Shown here piece by piece: positions 9,576 to 17,606 of a DNA stretch of 37,579 nucleotides. Every line of letters begins with the position of its first letter. The first letter of the stretch is position 1. The stretch comes from Streptomyces sp. NRRL S-87 (GTDB taxonomy: Bacteria > Actinomycetota > Actinomycetes > Streptomycetales > Streptomycetaceae): positions 1 through 37,579 of the forward strand of contig NZ_JOGB01000067.1 of assembly GCF_000719335.1 (NCBI RefSeq), in the 5' to 3' direction. The notes below the pieces were generated by a model that worked only from the letters and a program-made list of their open reading frames with translations, did not search any database and had not been told where the DNA came from. Position numbers and translations under genes: made by a program.

Positions 9576-12500
9576 TCAGTCGAACCAGCGGTCCCGGGCC
9601 AGTTCCTCCGTCCGGGACGGGTCCTCCAGCAGGGCCGCCACCTCGAAGCGGCGCGGCCACTGGCCCGCCGCCCAGGCCAGCCCCGCCGCCACGCCCTCCA
9701 GCGTCGCCGCGTGCAGCACGCCGTCGGGGGTGCGGCGCCAGTCGAGTTCGACCCCGTCCGCGACCAGCTCCTCGTGCTCGACGTACGAGTCCGGGGTCGC
9801 CGCGCCCAGCAGCACCCGCACCGACTCCGGCACCCGCCGCTCCTCACCGCCGTCGGCCGGCTCCGCGCTCAGGATCTCCGAAAGCCGCCGCACCTGGAAC
9901 AGCTCCGCCAGGTCCGCCGCCCGCGCCGGGGCCACCGGCAGCAGCGGCAGGCCCGCGGACAGCGGCAGCAGGTCGGGCGCGTCGGCCACCACCGCGTCGG
10001 CCGCGTCCACGACGCGCAGCTCTCCGTCGACCACCGCGCGCAGCTCCTCCGGCAGGGTCACCTGCTCGGGGTCGAGGTCGGCCAGTGCCCCGTACAGCGC
10101 GTGCAGCTGACGTGCCGACACCTCGCGCTCGGGGTCGGCGAGTCGGCCGAGCAGTTCGGCCGCACCGCCCGGCTCGTCGAGGAGGGCCGCCACCGAGGTC
10201 CGGACGCCCAGCGCCCGCAGCACCTGCTCGTCCTCGAAGCCGGTGACCGCGGCCGAGGTGTACAGCCCCTCCAGCAGCGGGTCCCCGCCGGCCGCCCGGA
10301 GTCCGGCCGGACGGCGGCCGTCGAGCACGGGGTGGTCGCGCAGCCACCACGCGGTGTACGGGCGTACGGACTGCGTGGTGCCGTCCGGGAGCAGTACCCG
10401 TACCGGCTGGGTCAGCGCGTCCCGCAGCGGCGGCTGCGCGAGCAGGGCCAGGGCCTGCGGCCAGGCGTCGTCGTCGACCAGGTCGAGGTCGCGGACGGCC
10501 ACGATCTCGGTGGCCACCGGCGGCACGGGCGTCTCGGGCAGCTGGTCGAGCAGGTCCTCGCACCACACGTCGACCAGGTCGAGCAGGCCGGCGTCGTCCG
10601 GCTCGGGGAAGTCGCCCTCGCGCGGCTCCAGTTCGTCCGGGTCGAGGACCACGTCGGTGGCGCGCACCAGCTGGAAGTTGGCGAGCACGCCGCAGGCGAC
10701 GAGCGGCTGAGCTCCCCACCGTTCGGCCAACTCGGCGTCGACCGTCGGCAGTTCGCCCTCACGCATGACGGCGGCGAACGGCGAGCCGGGCAGCACGAGT
10801 TCGGCCGCCGGGGCCGGCTCGCCGTCCTCGTCGGGCAGCGCGAGGGCGCCCAGCCAGGGCTCGTCGCCCGGCTCCAGACCGGCGTCCCGGACCAGGCCGA
10901 GCACGACCTCGGCGAGCTCCTCCGGCTCCAGCGCGTCCTCGTCCCAGATGTCCTCCGCGTCCAGCGAGGCGGCCACCGCGGCCCGCACCTGGGGCGTGGT
11001 CAGCACCGCGCGCGGGGAGGCGGGCAGCGCGCCCAGCTTCTCCAGGAGCGGGTGCGCGGCGTCGGGGTGGGCGACCTTGAGGCCGAGGCGGGTCAGCCCG
11101 GCCGGCGTGTCGGGTCCGGGCAGCAGGACGTGGCGGGGGCCGATGGTGGTGGGCACGGCGCCCTCGGCGGCTCCGCCCTCCTCCTCGGGGTGGGCGGCGG
11201 GCTCCCACCCGGCCTCCTTGGCCGGCCCGGCGGCCAGCGGCACGGGCAGGCCGGACAGCCGGTCCGGGTCCACCCCGGCCAGGGTGTCGTACAGCCGGTA
11301 CCACCAGTGCGGGGGCCGCTCGATGCCCGCGATCCGCTCGATGGCGTCGCCCAGCGGCAGCCGGCCCACGCCCAGGGTGCGCAGCTCGGTACGCCGTTCC
11401 AGTCCGGCGGGCAGCAGGGTGGGCAGCACCTCGGCGAGCACGCGCACCGTGTCGGCGCCCGCGCCCTCGACGACCTCCGCCTCGAACGGGCGCAGCGCGG
11501 TCAGTTCCTCGGAGGGCACGGCCGGGGCGAGGAACGCGGTGCGCGGCAGCCGCTCCACGACGGCGGCGCGCAGGGCGCCGTCGAGCTCGCCCTTGCCGAG
11601 CGGCCCGGGCACCAGGTCCACCAGGGCGGTGGTCACCGGCTGCCAGTCGGCGAGGAGCTCGGCGTACGCGTCGGCCGCGCGCTGGACCAGGAAGTCGGTC
11701 AGCGGGCCGGGCGCGGGGTGGCGGCGTGCGGTGTCCAGCGGGAGCGAGGCGATGAGCAGGGCCGGGATGCCCAGCGGCTCGTCGGTCGGGGTGGGGGCGT
11801 GCACCACCGGCGCGGTGTCGGGGCGCACCGGCGCGCCCTCGGCGTCGGCCGGGACGGCCCAGGACACGGTCCAGTGCGGGCGCAGCCGCTCCTCGACGGG
11901 GCGGTCGGCCAGCAGCGCGGGCTCGATGGGCCCGGAACGGCGGACGGTGCGCCAGCGGGTGGGTCCCTTCGCGCTGTCGTCGATGACCGTGTACGGGCCG
12001 TCGGTGCGCCGGGTCAGCGTGCGGACGCCCTCCGGGGTCTCGACGACCACCTCGCGCAGTCCGGGCAGGGTGAGCAGGAGGGCGTCGTCGATACCGGCGA
12101 GCAGCCGGGCGACCAGGTCCTCGGCACCGCCGTCGCGCAGCGGGAGGACGACCACGGTGTCGTACCCCTCGGGGGCGGTGCCCTCGGCGGGCAGCGGCAG
12201 CCGCAGCAGCGGCACGTGGCCGTCGCGGCGGCGCAGTTCGTCGCCGAGGCCGGGGCTGCCCGTGGCGGCCTGCTGGGCCAACTCGCGGGCCTCGGCCAGG
12301 GACCACCGGACGCCGCCGTGCCGGCCGAGGATGGCGGGCTCGTCGCTGACCGCGAGGACGGCGGCGAAGCCGACGCCGAAGCGGCCGACGCTGCCGCCGT
12401 CGGTGCTGCCGCGCTTGGCGGAGGCGCGCAGCGTGCTGAGCGACTCCACTCCCGTGGCGTCCAGCGGCGCGCCGGTGTTGGCGGCGGCCAGCAGGCCGCC

Positions 12501-12740
12501 CCGGAGCGTGAGCCGCAACCGGCCGTCGACACCGCCCCGGGCCGCCGCGTCCGCCGCGTTCTGCGCCAGCTCGACCACGAGTCGGTCGCGGTAGCCGCCC
12601 AGCGCGAGGTCCTCTTCGGCGTTCGCGTCCTCACGGAACCGGGCGGGGCTGGCGCCCCACGCGTCGAGTACCCCTCGCCGCAGCCGCGCGGTACCGAAGG
12701 GGTCCACGCCGCCCTGGGCCGCCGTCGCTCGTCCGGTCAC
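9576..12740 (-). CDS. Sacsin/Hsp90-type GHKL ATPase-domain protein
   Basis: 1,054-aa protein with an N-terminal GHKL (Bergerat-fold) ATP-binding domain of the sacsin N-terminal type. The N-box ELAQNAADA (57-65), the NTG motif (88-90) and the glycine-rich lid GRFGVGF (119-125) are all intact, so ATP binding is likely. The remaining 850 or so residues are rich in Leu, Ala, Glu and Asp with no motif I recognise. They may form helical repeats that bind client proteins. GTG 12740 is chosen because AGGAGG lies seven bases upstream. Further upstream the frame runs into repeat DNA. Family members are common in Streptomyces and are often annotated as Hsp90-like chaperones, but their role is not established. 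It is probably transcribed alone. Confidence 0.85.
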   Translation of the reverse strand: MTGRATAAQGGVDPFGTARLRRGVLDAWGASPARFREDANAEEDLALGGYRDRLVVELAQNAADAAARGGVDGRLRLTLRGGLLAAANTGAPLDATGVESLSTLRASAKRGSTDGGSVGRFGVGFAAVLAVSDEPAILGRHGGVRWSLAEARELAQQAATGSPGLGDELRRRDGHVPLLRLPLPAEGTAPEGYDTVVVLPLRDGGAEDLVARLLAGIDDALLLTLPGLREVVVETPEGVRTLTRRTDGPYTVIDDSAKGPTRWRTVRRSGPIEPALLADRPVEERLRPHWTVSWAVPADAEGAPVRPDTAPVVHAPTPTDEPLGIPALLIASLPLDTARRHPAPGPLTDFLVQRAADAYAELLADWQPVTTALVDLVPGPLGKGELDGALRAAVVERLPRTAFLAPAVPSEELTALRPFEAEVVEGAGADTVRVLAEVLPTLLPAGLERRTELRTLGVGRLPLGDAIERIAGIERPPHWWYRLYDTLAGVDPDRLSGLPVPLAAGPAKEAGWEPAAHPEEEGGAAEGAVPTTIGPRHVLLPGPDTPAGLTRLGLKVAHPDAAHPLLEKLGALPASPRAVLTTPQVRAAVAASLDAEDIWDEDALEPEELAEVVLGLVRDAGLEPGDEPWLGALALPDEDGEPAPAAELVLPGSPFAAVMREGELPTVDAELAERWGAQPLVACGVLANFQLVRATDVVLDPDELEPREGDFPEPDDAGLLDLVDVWCEDLLDQLPETPVPPVATEIVAVRDLDLVDDDAWPQALALLAQPPLRDALTQPVRVLLPDGTTQSVRPYTAWWLRDHPVLDGRRPAGLRAAGGDPLLEGLYTSAAVTGFEDEQVLRALGVRTSVAALLDEPGGAAELLGRLADPEREVSARQLHALYGALADLDPEQVTLPEELRAVVDGELRVVDAADAVVADAPDLLPLSAGLPLLPVAPARAADLAELFQVRRLSEILSAEPADGGEERRVPESVRVLLGAATPDSYVEHEELVADGVELDWRRTPDGVLHAATLEGVAAGLAWAAGQWPRRFEVAALLEDPSRTEELARDRWFD

Positions 12741-13100
12741 GCCGTCGCCTCCTACCGCTGCCTGCCGCTCGCCCTGCCAGGCCCGAAGGTACCGCGCCGC
12801 CCGACTCCCCGGCCTCCTGGGGCTCCGCCCCACCACCCCGCGCCGCCCCACCAGCCCCACGAGCCCCAGCGGGCCGGGGTGCCCGCGGTGATTCCCCCGC
12901 CCCGCCCCTTCCCGAAACCGGGGCTCGCGACCCCGGCGCCGCTGCCCGGCGCTCCGCGCCGGTTTCCGCCTCGAACGCCGGCGGGGCTGGATCTTCCCCC
13001 GCCGTCGCGGACACGTAGAGGCCCCGCCGGTCGACGCGTGACCGCTGGGCAACCCCAGCCTCGCCGGCGTCTGAGGCGCGGGGTCCGGGGAGGCCCAAAC

Positions 13101-13297
13101 CCAGCCCGCCCGGCGCTTGAGGGCGGCGGGGGGCGGGGCGGAGTCCCGCATCCAGCCCGCCCGGCGCTTGAGGGCGGCAGGGCCCGGGGCGGCGCCCCGC
13201 ATCCAGCCCGCCCGGCGCTTGAGGGCGGCGGGGGGCGGGGCGGAGTCCCGGGAAACGGTGAAAGGGCGGGGAGGGGACCGGCCCCGCAGGGCAGCGG
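13101..13297. repeat. Modular intergenic repeat, locus A
   Basis: CCAGCCCGCCCGGCGCTTGA starts at 13101, 13152 and 13203, an exact 51-bp period. The third unit leads into a second module (13241-13297) made of GCGGAGTCCCGGGAAACGG, then TGAAAGGGCGGGGAGGGGAC, then a GCCCCGCAGGGCAGCGG tail. The same modules recur at 20434-20530 and, inverted, at 32701-32796. Confidence 0.85.
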
Positions 13298-13323
13298 CCC
13301 GCATCCGGACGGCGACGGGCTCC

Positions 13324-13391
13324 GTCGGCGGAGACGGGCGACGGTCGGCGGAGACGGGCGACGGTCGGCGGAGACGGGCGACGGTCGGCGG
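13324..13391. repeat. 20-bp minisatellite, 3.4 copies
   Basis: GTCGGCGGAGACGGGCGACG is repeated exactly at 13324, 13344 and 13364, followed by a partial copy to 13391. It lies in the spacer downstream of DUF3027 and has no coding role that I can see. Confidence 0.85.
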
Positions 13392-13494
13392 TGCGCCGGG
13401 GCGATCCCGCCCCGACGTACCGTCACGTCACCTCGGGAACCGCCCCCATGGGGATCCGCACCCTGGCGGGTCCTCGGGACGGCCCCGGGCCGGG

Positions 13495-14403
13495 TCAGGA
13501 GTGTCCGAGGTCCTGCTCGGGGAGGTCGGTGTCGGGGACGGACCCCGCATCGGGGGCGGGCCGCAGCGGGAACTCGTCCGCCCGCATCGAGTCGAGCACC
13601 GGCGGCGCCGGCCGCGGCGGCTTCGGCATGACCGCGGCCTCGGAGTGCCCCCCGCAGCCGTACGACAGCGAGACCAGACGCCCGTCGGCCGGCCCGAACT
13701 CGTTGGCGCACACGCCGAAGGCCTGCCCCAGCGACCCCCCGATCTTCACGAGGAAGCCGCACGACACGCAGCTGGCCGGCGCCGCCTGCGCCATCGGGGT
13801 CTTCGCCCCGTACGCCTCGTCCCAGCGGTCGGCCGCGGTGTGCAGCCCGTACCGCGACAGCACGCGCGCCCGGCGCATGCCGAGCTCCTCCGCCACGGAG
13901 GCGATGGAGCCCCGGTCGGGCACGGCCGCCCGGTCGGTGAAGGCCACGTCCTCCGTGTCGGCGAGGTCCTTGACCTCCTCCGAGACCACGGAGTTGGGCG
14001 CCGGCTCGTCCTCGCCGGAGTAGCCCGGCTCCAGCCGCAGGTCGTCGGCGTCGGTGGGCAGCAGGTCGCCCGGCCCCATGTCACCCGGGCGCAGCCGCTC
14101 GCTCCACGGCACCCACTCGGGCGCGAGCAGGGCGTCGGGCCCGGGCAGGAGCACCGTTTCGTCGATGGTGACCACCTTGGCGCGGGAGGCGCGCGCGACG
14201 GTCACCGCCCAGCGCCAGCCCCGGTAGCCGGCCTCGGCGCAGGCGAAGTAGTGCGTGACGACCCGGTCGCCCTCCGCGACCACGGACACGTGCTCGCCCA
14301 CCACCCCCGGCGCGGCGGCCTCCTGAGCCGCAGCGCGGGCGAGGTCGACGGCCTCGGCGCACAGGCGGTCGGGGGTACGGCTTCGCGTCGTCGCAGCACT
14401 CAC
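13495..14403 (-). CDS. DUF3027 protein with a cysteine-rich, probably zinc-binding C-terminal half
   Basis: 302-aa protein matching the actinobacterial DUF3027 family in length and layout. The N-terminal half is globular and rich in beta strands (THYFACAEAGYRGWRWAVTV). An acidic linker follows (about residues 115-150). The C-terminal part has CVSC, then CANEFG, then YGCGGHSE, a spacing that suggests a zinc site. GTG 14403 is preceded by TAGGAGAG about 11 bases upstream. The function is unknown. It is divergent from an MFS gene across 413 bp and lies upstream of the sacsin-like gene on the same strand, but repeats separate the two. Confidence 0.86.
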   Translation of the reverse strand: MSAATTRSRTPDRLCAEAVDLARAAAQEAAAPGVVGEHVSVVAEGDRVVTHYFACAEAGYRGWRWAVTVARASRAKVVTIDETVLLPGPDALLAPEWVPWSERLRPGDMGPGDLLPTDADDLRLEPGYSGEDEPAPNSVVSEEVKDLADTEDVAFTDRAAVPDRGSIASVAEELGMRRARVLSRYGLHTAADRWDEAYGAKTPMAQAAPASCVSCGFLVKIGGSLGQAFGVCANEFGPADGRLVSLSYGCGGHSEAAVMPKPPRPAPPVLDSMRADEFPLRPAPDAGSVPDTDLPEQDLGHS

Positions 14404-14816
14404 AGGTCTCGTTCTCTCCTACGCCGTCTCACGAGTGCGCCGTTCGTCCGTAAACAACCGCCGGTCCTGATCCGTACGTGGCGCGGGCGGAGCGGACCAG
14501 AGGGCCGCGTCGACGTCCGCGCCCCATCGGCCTCGGGCGCACCTTCTACGATCCATTCTGCGGGATCGCGAACAGGCGCGCGGCCAAGAGCGACCGCCGG
14601 TGGCGCGCTACGCACGCTACCTCCTTCCCAGCCCTGGGCCCACCTGCACGTCCGATTCGCGGACAGCAAACCCGGCCCCGGACACCTCTGGGACACCCCC
14701 GGGACACCTCCGCCACCCCGTTCCCGCCCCGCCGGCCCCCTGCCGGTCCACCCGCCGCGACACCCCCGAGCGAGCCGACGAGCCCGTCCCGGCACGGCGT
14801 GGGGCACTATGGCCAG
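14404..14816. other. 413-bp divergent intergenic region
   Basis: This spacer carries the promoters of DUF3027 (minus) and the MFS gene (plus). It contains a TACGAT hexamer (14547-14552), three close copies of GGGACACC-like sequence near 14680-14710, and CACTAT (14805-14810) just before the MFS start. I see no gene or RNA in it. Confidence 0.5.
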
Positions 14817-16193
14817 GTGGCAGCCGCGCGGTCCGTACGGTCCTCCGACGACGGCTCGGGCCGGGTCCGGCGGGCCGGCCGGGCCCTGGGACGCGCCGTG
14901 CACACGCCCATCAGCGGCACCGCGCGCGGCATCCGGCGCGCGACCCACGCACACGGGGCGGGTGAATCCGGCCTCGGCAAGCTGATCGAGCTGCACGCGG
15001 TCAACGGCGCGGGCGACATGCTCGTCACCGTGGCGCTGGCCTCCACGGTGTTCTTCTCCGTCCCCACCGACCAGGCCCGCGGCCGGGTGGCGCTCTACCT
15101 CGCGATCACGATGGCCCCCTTCGCCCTCCTGGCCCCCGTCATCGGCCCCCTGCTGGACCGGGCCCCGCACGGCCGCCGGGCCGCCATGGCCGGGGCCATG
15201 CTGACCCGCGCCGTCCTGGCCCTGACGATGTCCACGGCGGTGGCCACCGGCGGGCTCCAGCTGTACCCGGCCGCGCTCGGGGTGCTGGTGGCGTCCAAGG
15301 CGTACGGGGTGATCCGCAGCGCCGTCGTGCCGCGCCTGCTCCCGCCGAAGTTCTCGCTGGTCAAGGCCAACTCGCGGGTGACCCTCGCCGGGCTGCTGGC
15401 CACCGGCGCGGCCGCGCCCATCGGGGCGCTGCTGCACCTGATCGGGCCCCCGTGGCCGCTGTACGGGGCCTGCGTCGTCTTCGTCGGCGGCACCGTGCTG
15501 TCCCTGACGCTGCCCCCCAAGGTGGACTCCGCCAAGGGCGAGCGGCGGGCCCGGCTCTCCACGCACGAGGCGCGCCGCGAGCGCGCCCGCAAGCGTCCGG
15601 GGCTGCGCGCGATCAGCACCCCGGTGCTGTGCGGCCTCTGGGCCAACGCGGCCATGCGCGCCCTGTCCGGGTTCCTGATCTTCTTCCTGGCGTTCCTGCT
15701 GCGCGAGCACCCGCTGCCCGGGCAGAGCGCGGCGGTCTCGCTGGGCATCGTGGGCGTGGCGGCGGGCGTGGGCAACGCGTGCGGCACGGCCGTGGGCGCC
15801 TGGCTGCGCTCCCGTGCGCCGGAGGCCATCGTGGCCGCCGTGCTGTCGCTGACCCTGACGGCCGCGATCGTGGCCGCGGTCTTCTACTCGGGGCTGCTGA
15901 TCGCCGTACTGGGCGCCACGGCCGGGTTCTGCCAGGCGCTGGCGAAGCTGTCGCTGGACGCGATGATCCAGCGGGACGTGCCCGAGCACATCCGCACGTC
16001 CGCCTTCGCCCGCTCCGAGACGCTGCTCCAGATGGCGTGGGTGGTCGGCGGCGCCATCGGGATCTCGCTGCCGCTGAACGGCGTGGTGGGCATGTCCGTG
16101 GCCGCCGCCCTGGTCACCGCGGGCACGGTCATGGCCTGGCGGGGCCTGCTCTCGACCCCCCGCCACGGCCCCGCGCGCCCCCGGGTGGCGTAG
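14817..16193 (+). CDS. MFS-type membrane transporter
   Basis: 458-aa protein with about 70 polar, Arg-rich residues, then roughly twelve hydrophobic helices from NGAGDMLVTVALASTVFF onward. The cytoplasmic loop between the halves is highly basic (about residues 238-262: KGERRARLSTHEARRERARK). The fold is that of the major facilitator superfamily and the substrate is unknown. GTG 14817 is chosen because the -10-like CACTAT ends six bases before it and no ribosome site fits another start. Its position beside DUF3027 agrees with my memory of Streptomyces chromosomes. The gene ends in a strong hairpin terminator that includes its stop codon, so it does not co-transcribe efficiently with the DUF2771-mqn genes. 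Confidence 0.82.
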   Translation: MAAARSVRSSDDGSGRVRRAGRALGRAVHTPISGTARGIRRATHAHGAGESGLGKLIELHAVNGAGDMLVTVALASTVFFSVPTDQARGRVALYLAITMAPFALLAPVIGPLLDRAPHGRRAAMAGAMLTRAVLALTMSTAVATGGLQLYPAALGVLVASKAYGVIRSAVVPRLLPPKFSLVKANSRVTLAGLLATGAAAPIGALLHLIGPPWPLYGACVVFVGGTVLSLTLPPKVDSAKGERRARLSTHEARRERARKRPGLRAISTPVLCGLWANAAMRALSGFLIFFLAFLLREHPLPGQSAAVSLGIVGVAAGVGNACGTAVGAWLRSRAPEAIVAAVLSLTLTAAIVAAVFYSGLLIAVLGATAGFCQALAKLSLDAMIQRDVPEHIRTSAFARSETLLQMAWVVGGAIGISLPLNGVVGMSVAAALVTAGTVMAWRGLLSTPRHGPARPRVA

Positions 16194-16227
16194 GGCGGGG
16201 GCGGAAACGCCCGGGCCTACGCCACCC
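16183..16227 (+). terminator. Terminator of the MFS gene, 12-bp outer stem
   Basis: GGGTGGCGTAGG (16183-16194) pairs perfectly with 16216-16227. Inside it, GGGCG-GAAA-CGCCC (16199-16212) forms a second hairpin with a GNRA loop. The outer left arm includes the TAG stop of the MFS gene. Confidence 0.7.
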
Positions 16228-16254
16228 CGCGCGCGAACGAAACGGCTGGCCCGA

Positions 16255-16260
16255 TAGCCT
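16255..16260 (+). promoter_or_regulatory. -10 element of the DUF2771-mqnB-mqnD unit
   Basis: TAGCCT ends seven bases before ATG 16268, with no Shine-Dalgarno sequence between. A leaderless mRNA is expected. No clear -35 is visible at the standard distance. Confidence 0.5.
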
Positions 16261-16267
16261 TCGGCTC

Positions 16268-16762
16268 ATGACCGCACCGCTTATCTCGGGTAAGGGCCGC
16301 CGCATCGGCGCGGCCCTCGGAGCCGTGTCCGCCGGCCTCCTCGTCCTCTCCGCCTGCGACAAGCCGACGCCGCTGGCGACCGTGACGGTCGGCAGCTCGA
16401 CGGTGTCCACCGAGGCCGCCTGCTCCGCCGACGGCGGCAAGGAGCTGTCGCAGGAGAAGGTCGCCGACTGCCTGGCCAGCATCAAGGCCGGCAAGACCAT
16501 CGACTACGCCCGCGGCGACACCCTCCGCCTCGGCGTCGAGCCCGAGGTCGTGGAGGACGGCAAGACGTGGCAGGCGGTCCTCGACGGACAGCCCATCACC
16601 GAGCCGTCGTCGAACACCTACCGCTCCTTCCCGGGCGCCGACGTGTTCGCCACCGGCGGCCAGGGCGAGGCGCCGGCCTCGAAGAAGCTCGCCTTCATCC
16701 AGCTCGGCGAGGACAAGAAGCCCCTCGCCGTCTGGTCCTTCACGCTCAAGCTGAAGAACTAG
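16268..16762 (+). CDS. DUF2771 lipoprotein
   Basis: 164-aa predicted lipoprotein. A short basic segment (KGRR) and a hydrophobic core lead to the lipobox VLSAC with Cys30, so the mature protein would be anchored on the outer face of the membrane. The rest is a small beta-rich domain with two further cysteines (AACSAD and VADCLAS), possibly disulfide-linked. It matches the actinobacterial DUF2771 family, whose function is unknown. Only ten bases separate it from mqnB, so the three genes 16268-18630 are probably one transcription unit. Whether the lipoprotein has any link to menaquinone is not known. Confidence 0.85.
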   Translation: MTAPLISGKGRRIGAALGAVSAGLLVLSACDKPTPLATVTVGSSTVSTEAACSADGGKELSQEKVADCLASIKAGKTIDYARGDTLRLGVEPEVVEDGKTWQAVLDGQPITEPSSNTYRSFPGADVFATGGQGEAPASKKLAFIQLGEDKKPLAVWSFTLKLKN

Positions 16763-16772
16763 CACCGGGCGC

Positions 16773-17606
16773 GTGCACGCACTCGTCGTGACCGCGGTGG
16801 CAGCGGAGGCCGAATCCGTCGCCGCCGGCCTGACCACCCCTCCGCCGTACCCGGGACCGGCCCGGTCCGCGGTGGGCTCCGGTACCCCCGGGGCCCCCGG
16901 GCCCTCCGGCTCCCCCGGTACGGCGCCCGGTCCGGCCCCCGCCGCGGACCACGACGTGCCCGGCCGCACCCTGCCCGGCGGCCGGACCCTGCGCCGCTAC
17001 GACGCACCCGGCGTGGCCTTCGACGTGCTCGCCGGGGGCGTCGGCCCGGCGGCGGCCGCCGCGGCGACCGCCGCCGCCCTCGCCACCGCCGGGCGCCCGT
17101 ACTCCCTCGTCGTCTCCGCCGGGATCGGCGGCGGGTTCCTGCCCGCCGCCCCCGTCGGCTCGCTCGTCGTCGCCGACGCGATCGTCGCCGCCGACCTCGG
17201 CGCCCAGACCCCCGACGGCTGGCTGTCCGTCGAGGAGCTCGGCTTCGGCCGGGCGGTCCACCTGCCGCCGGCCGAACTGACGGCGCGCGCCGCCGAGGCC
17301 ACCGGGGCGCTGCTGGCGCCCGTCCTGACCGTCTCCACCGTCACCGGTACCGCCGGGCGCGCCACCGAGCTGCTGGCCCGGCACCCGCTGGCCGGCGCCG
17401 AGGCCATGGAGGGCTTCGGCGTGGCCGAGGCCGCCGCCGCGCACGGCCTGCCCGTGCTGGAGGTCCGCGCGGTCTCGAACCCCGTCGGCCCGCGCGACCG
17501 CGGCGCCTGGCGGATCGGCGACGCCCTGGCGGCCCTGAGCGGGGGCTTCCACCGCCTCGTACCCGTACTCCAGAACTGGAGGCACGATGACCACCGGCAC
17601 GACTGA
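16773..17606 (+). CDS. mqnB: Futalosine hydrolase MqnB
   Basis: 277-aa nucleosidase of the phosphorylase/MTA-SAH hydrolase fold. It splits futalosine (or aminodeoxyfutalosine) to release the base and give dehypoxanthinyl futalosine in the futalosine route to menaquinone. Family signatures are VVSAGIGGGF, the LVVADAIVAADLGAQTPDGW segment, TVTGTAGRA and the catalytic EAMEGFGVAEAA. An unusual insertion at about residues 22-65 is rich in Pro, Gly, Ser and Thr (GTPGAPGPSGSPGTAPGPAP). It starts at GTG 16773, ten bases after the DUF2771 stop. Its last 20 bases overlap mqnD, which implies translational coupling. Confidence 0.93.
   Translation: MHALVVTAVAAEAESVAAGLTTPPPYPGPARSAVGSGTPGAPGPSGSPGTAPGPAPAADHDVPGRTLPGGRTLRRYDAPGVAFDVLAGGVGPAAAAAATAAALATAGRPYSLVVSAGIGGGFLPAAPVGSLVVADAIVAADLGAQTPDGWLSVEELGFGRAVHLPPAELTARAAEATGALLAPVLTVSTVTGTAGRATELLARHPLAGAEAMEGFGVAEAAAAHGLPVLEVRAVSNPVGPRDRGAWRIGDALAALSGGFHRLVPVLQNWRHDDHRHD

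Larger units (their letters stand above)
12741..13494. other. 754-bp gene-free, repeat-filled spacer
   Basis: This spacer separates two minus-strand genes. It holds one inverted and one degenerate copy of the CCAGCCCGCCCGGCG element (12970-12992 and about 13055-13076), three 51-bp tandem units, a conserved downstream module and a 20-bp minisatellite. Open frames across it on both strands are artefacts of the high GC content. Confidence 0.75.

Noticed and set aside
13101..13391. Possible CRISPR array
   Set aside because: The repeats are back to back (51-bp and 20-bp periods) without unique spacers of even length, and no cas genes are present.
9564..13631. A 1,355-codon open frame on the plus strand
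   Set aside because: It is antisense to the sacsin-like ATPase and runs through intergenic repeats. Its composition is Arg/Gly/Gln-rich with no domain.
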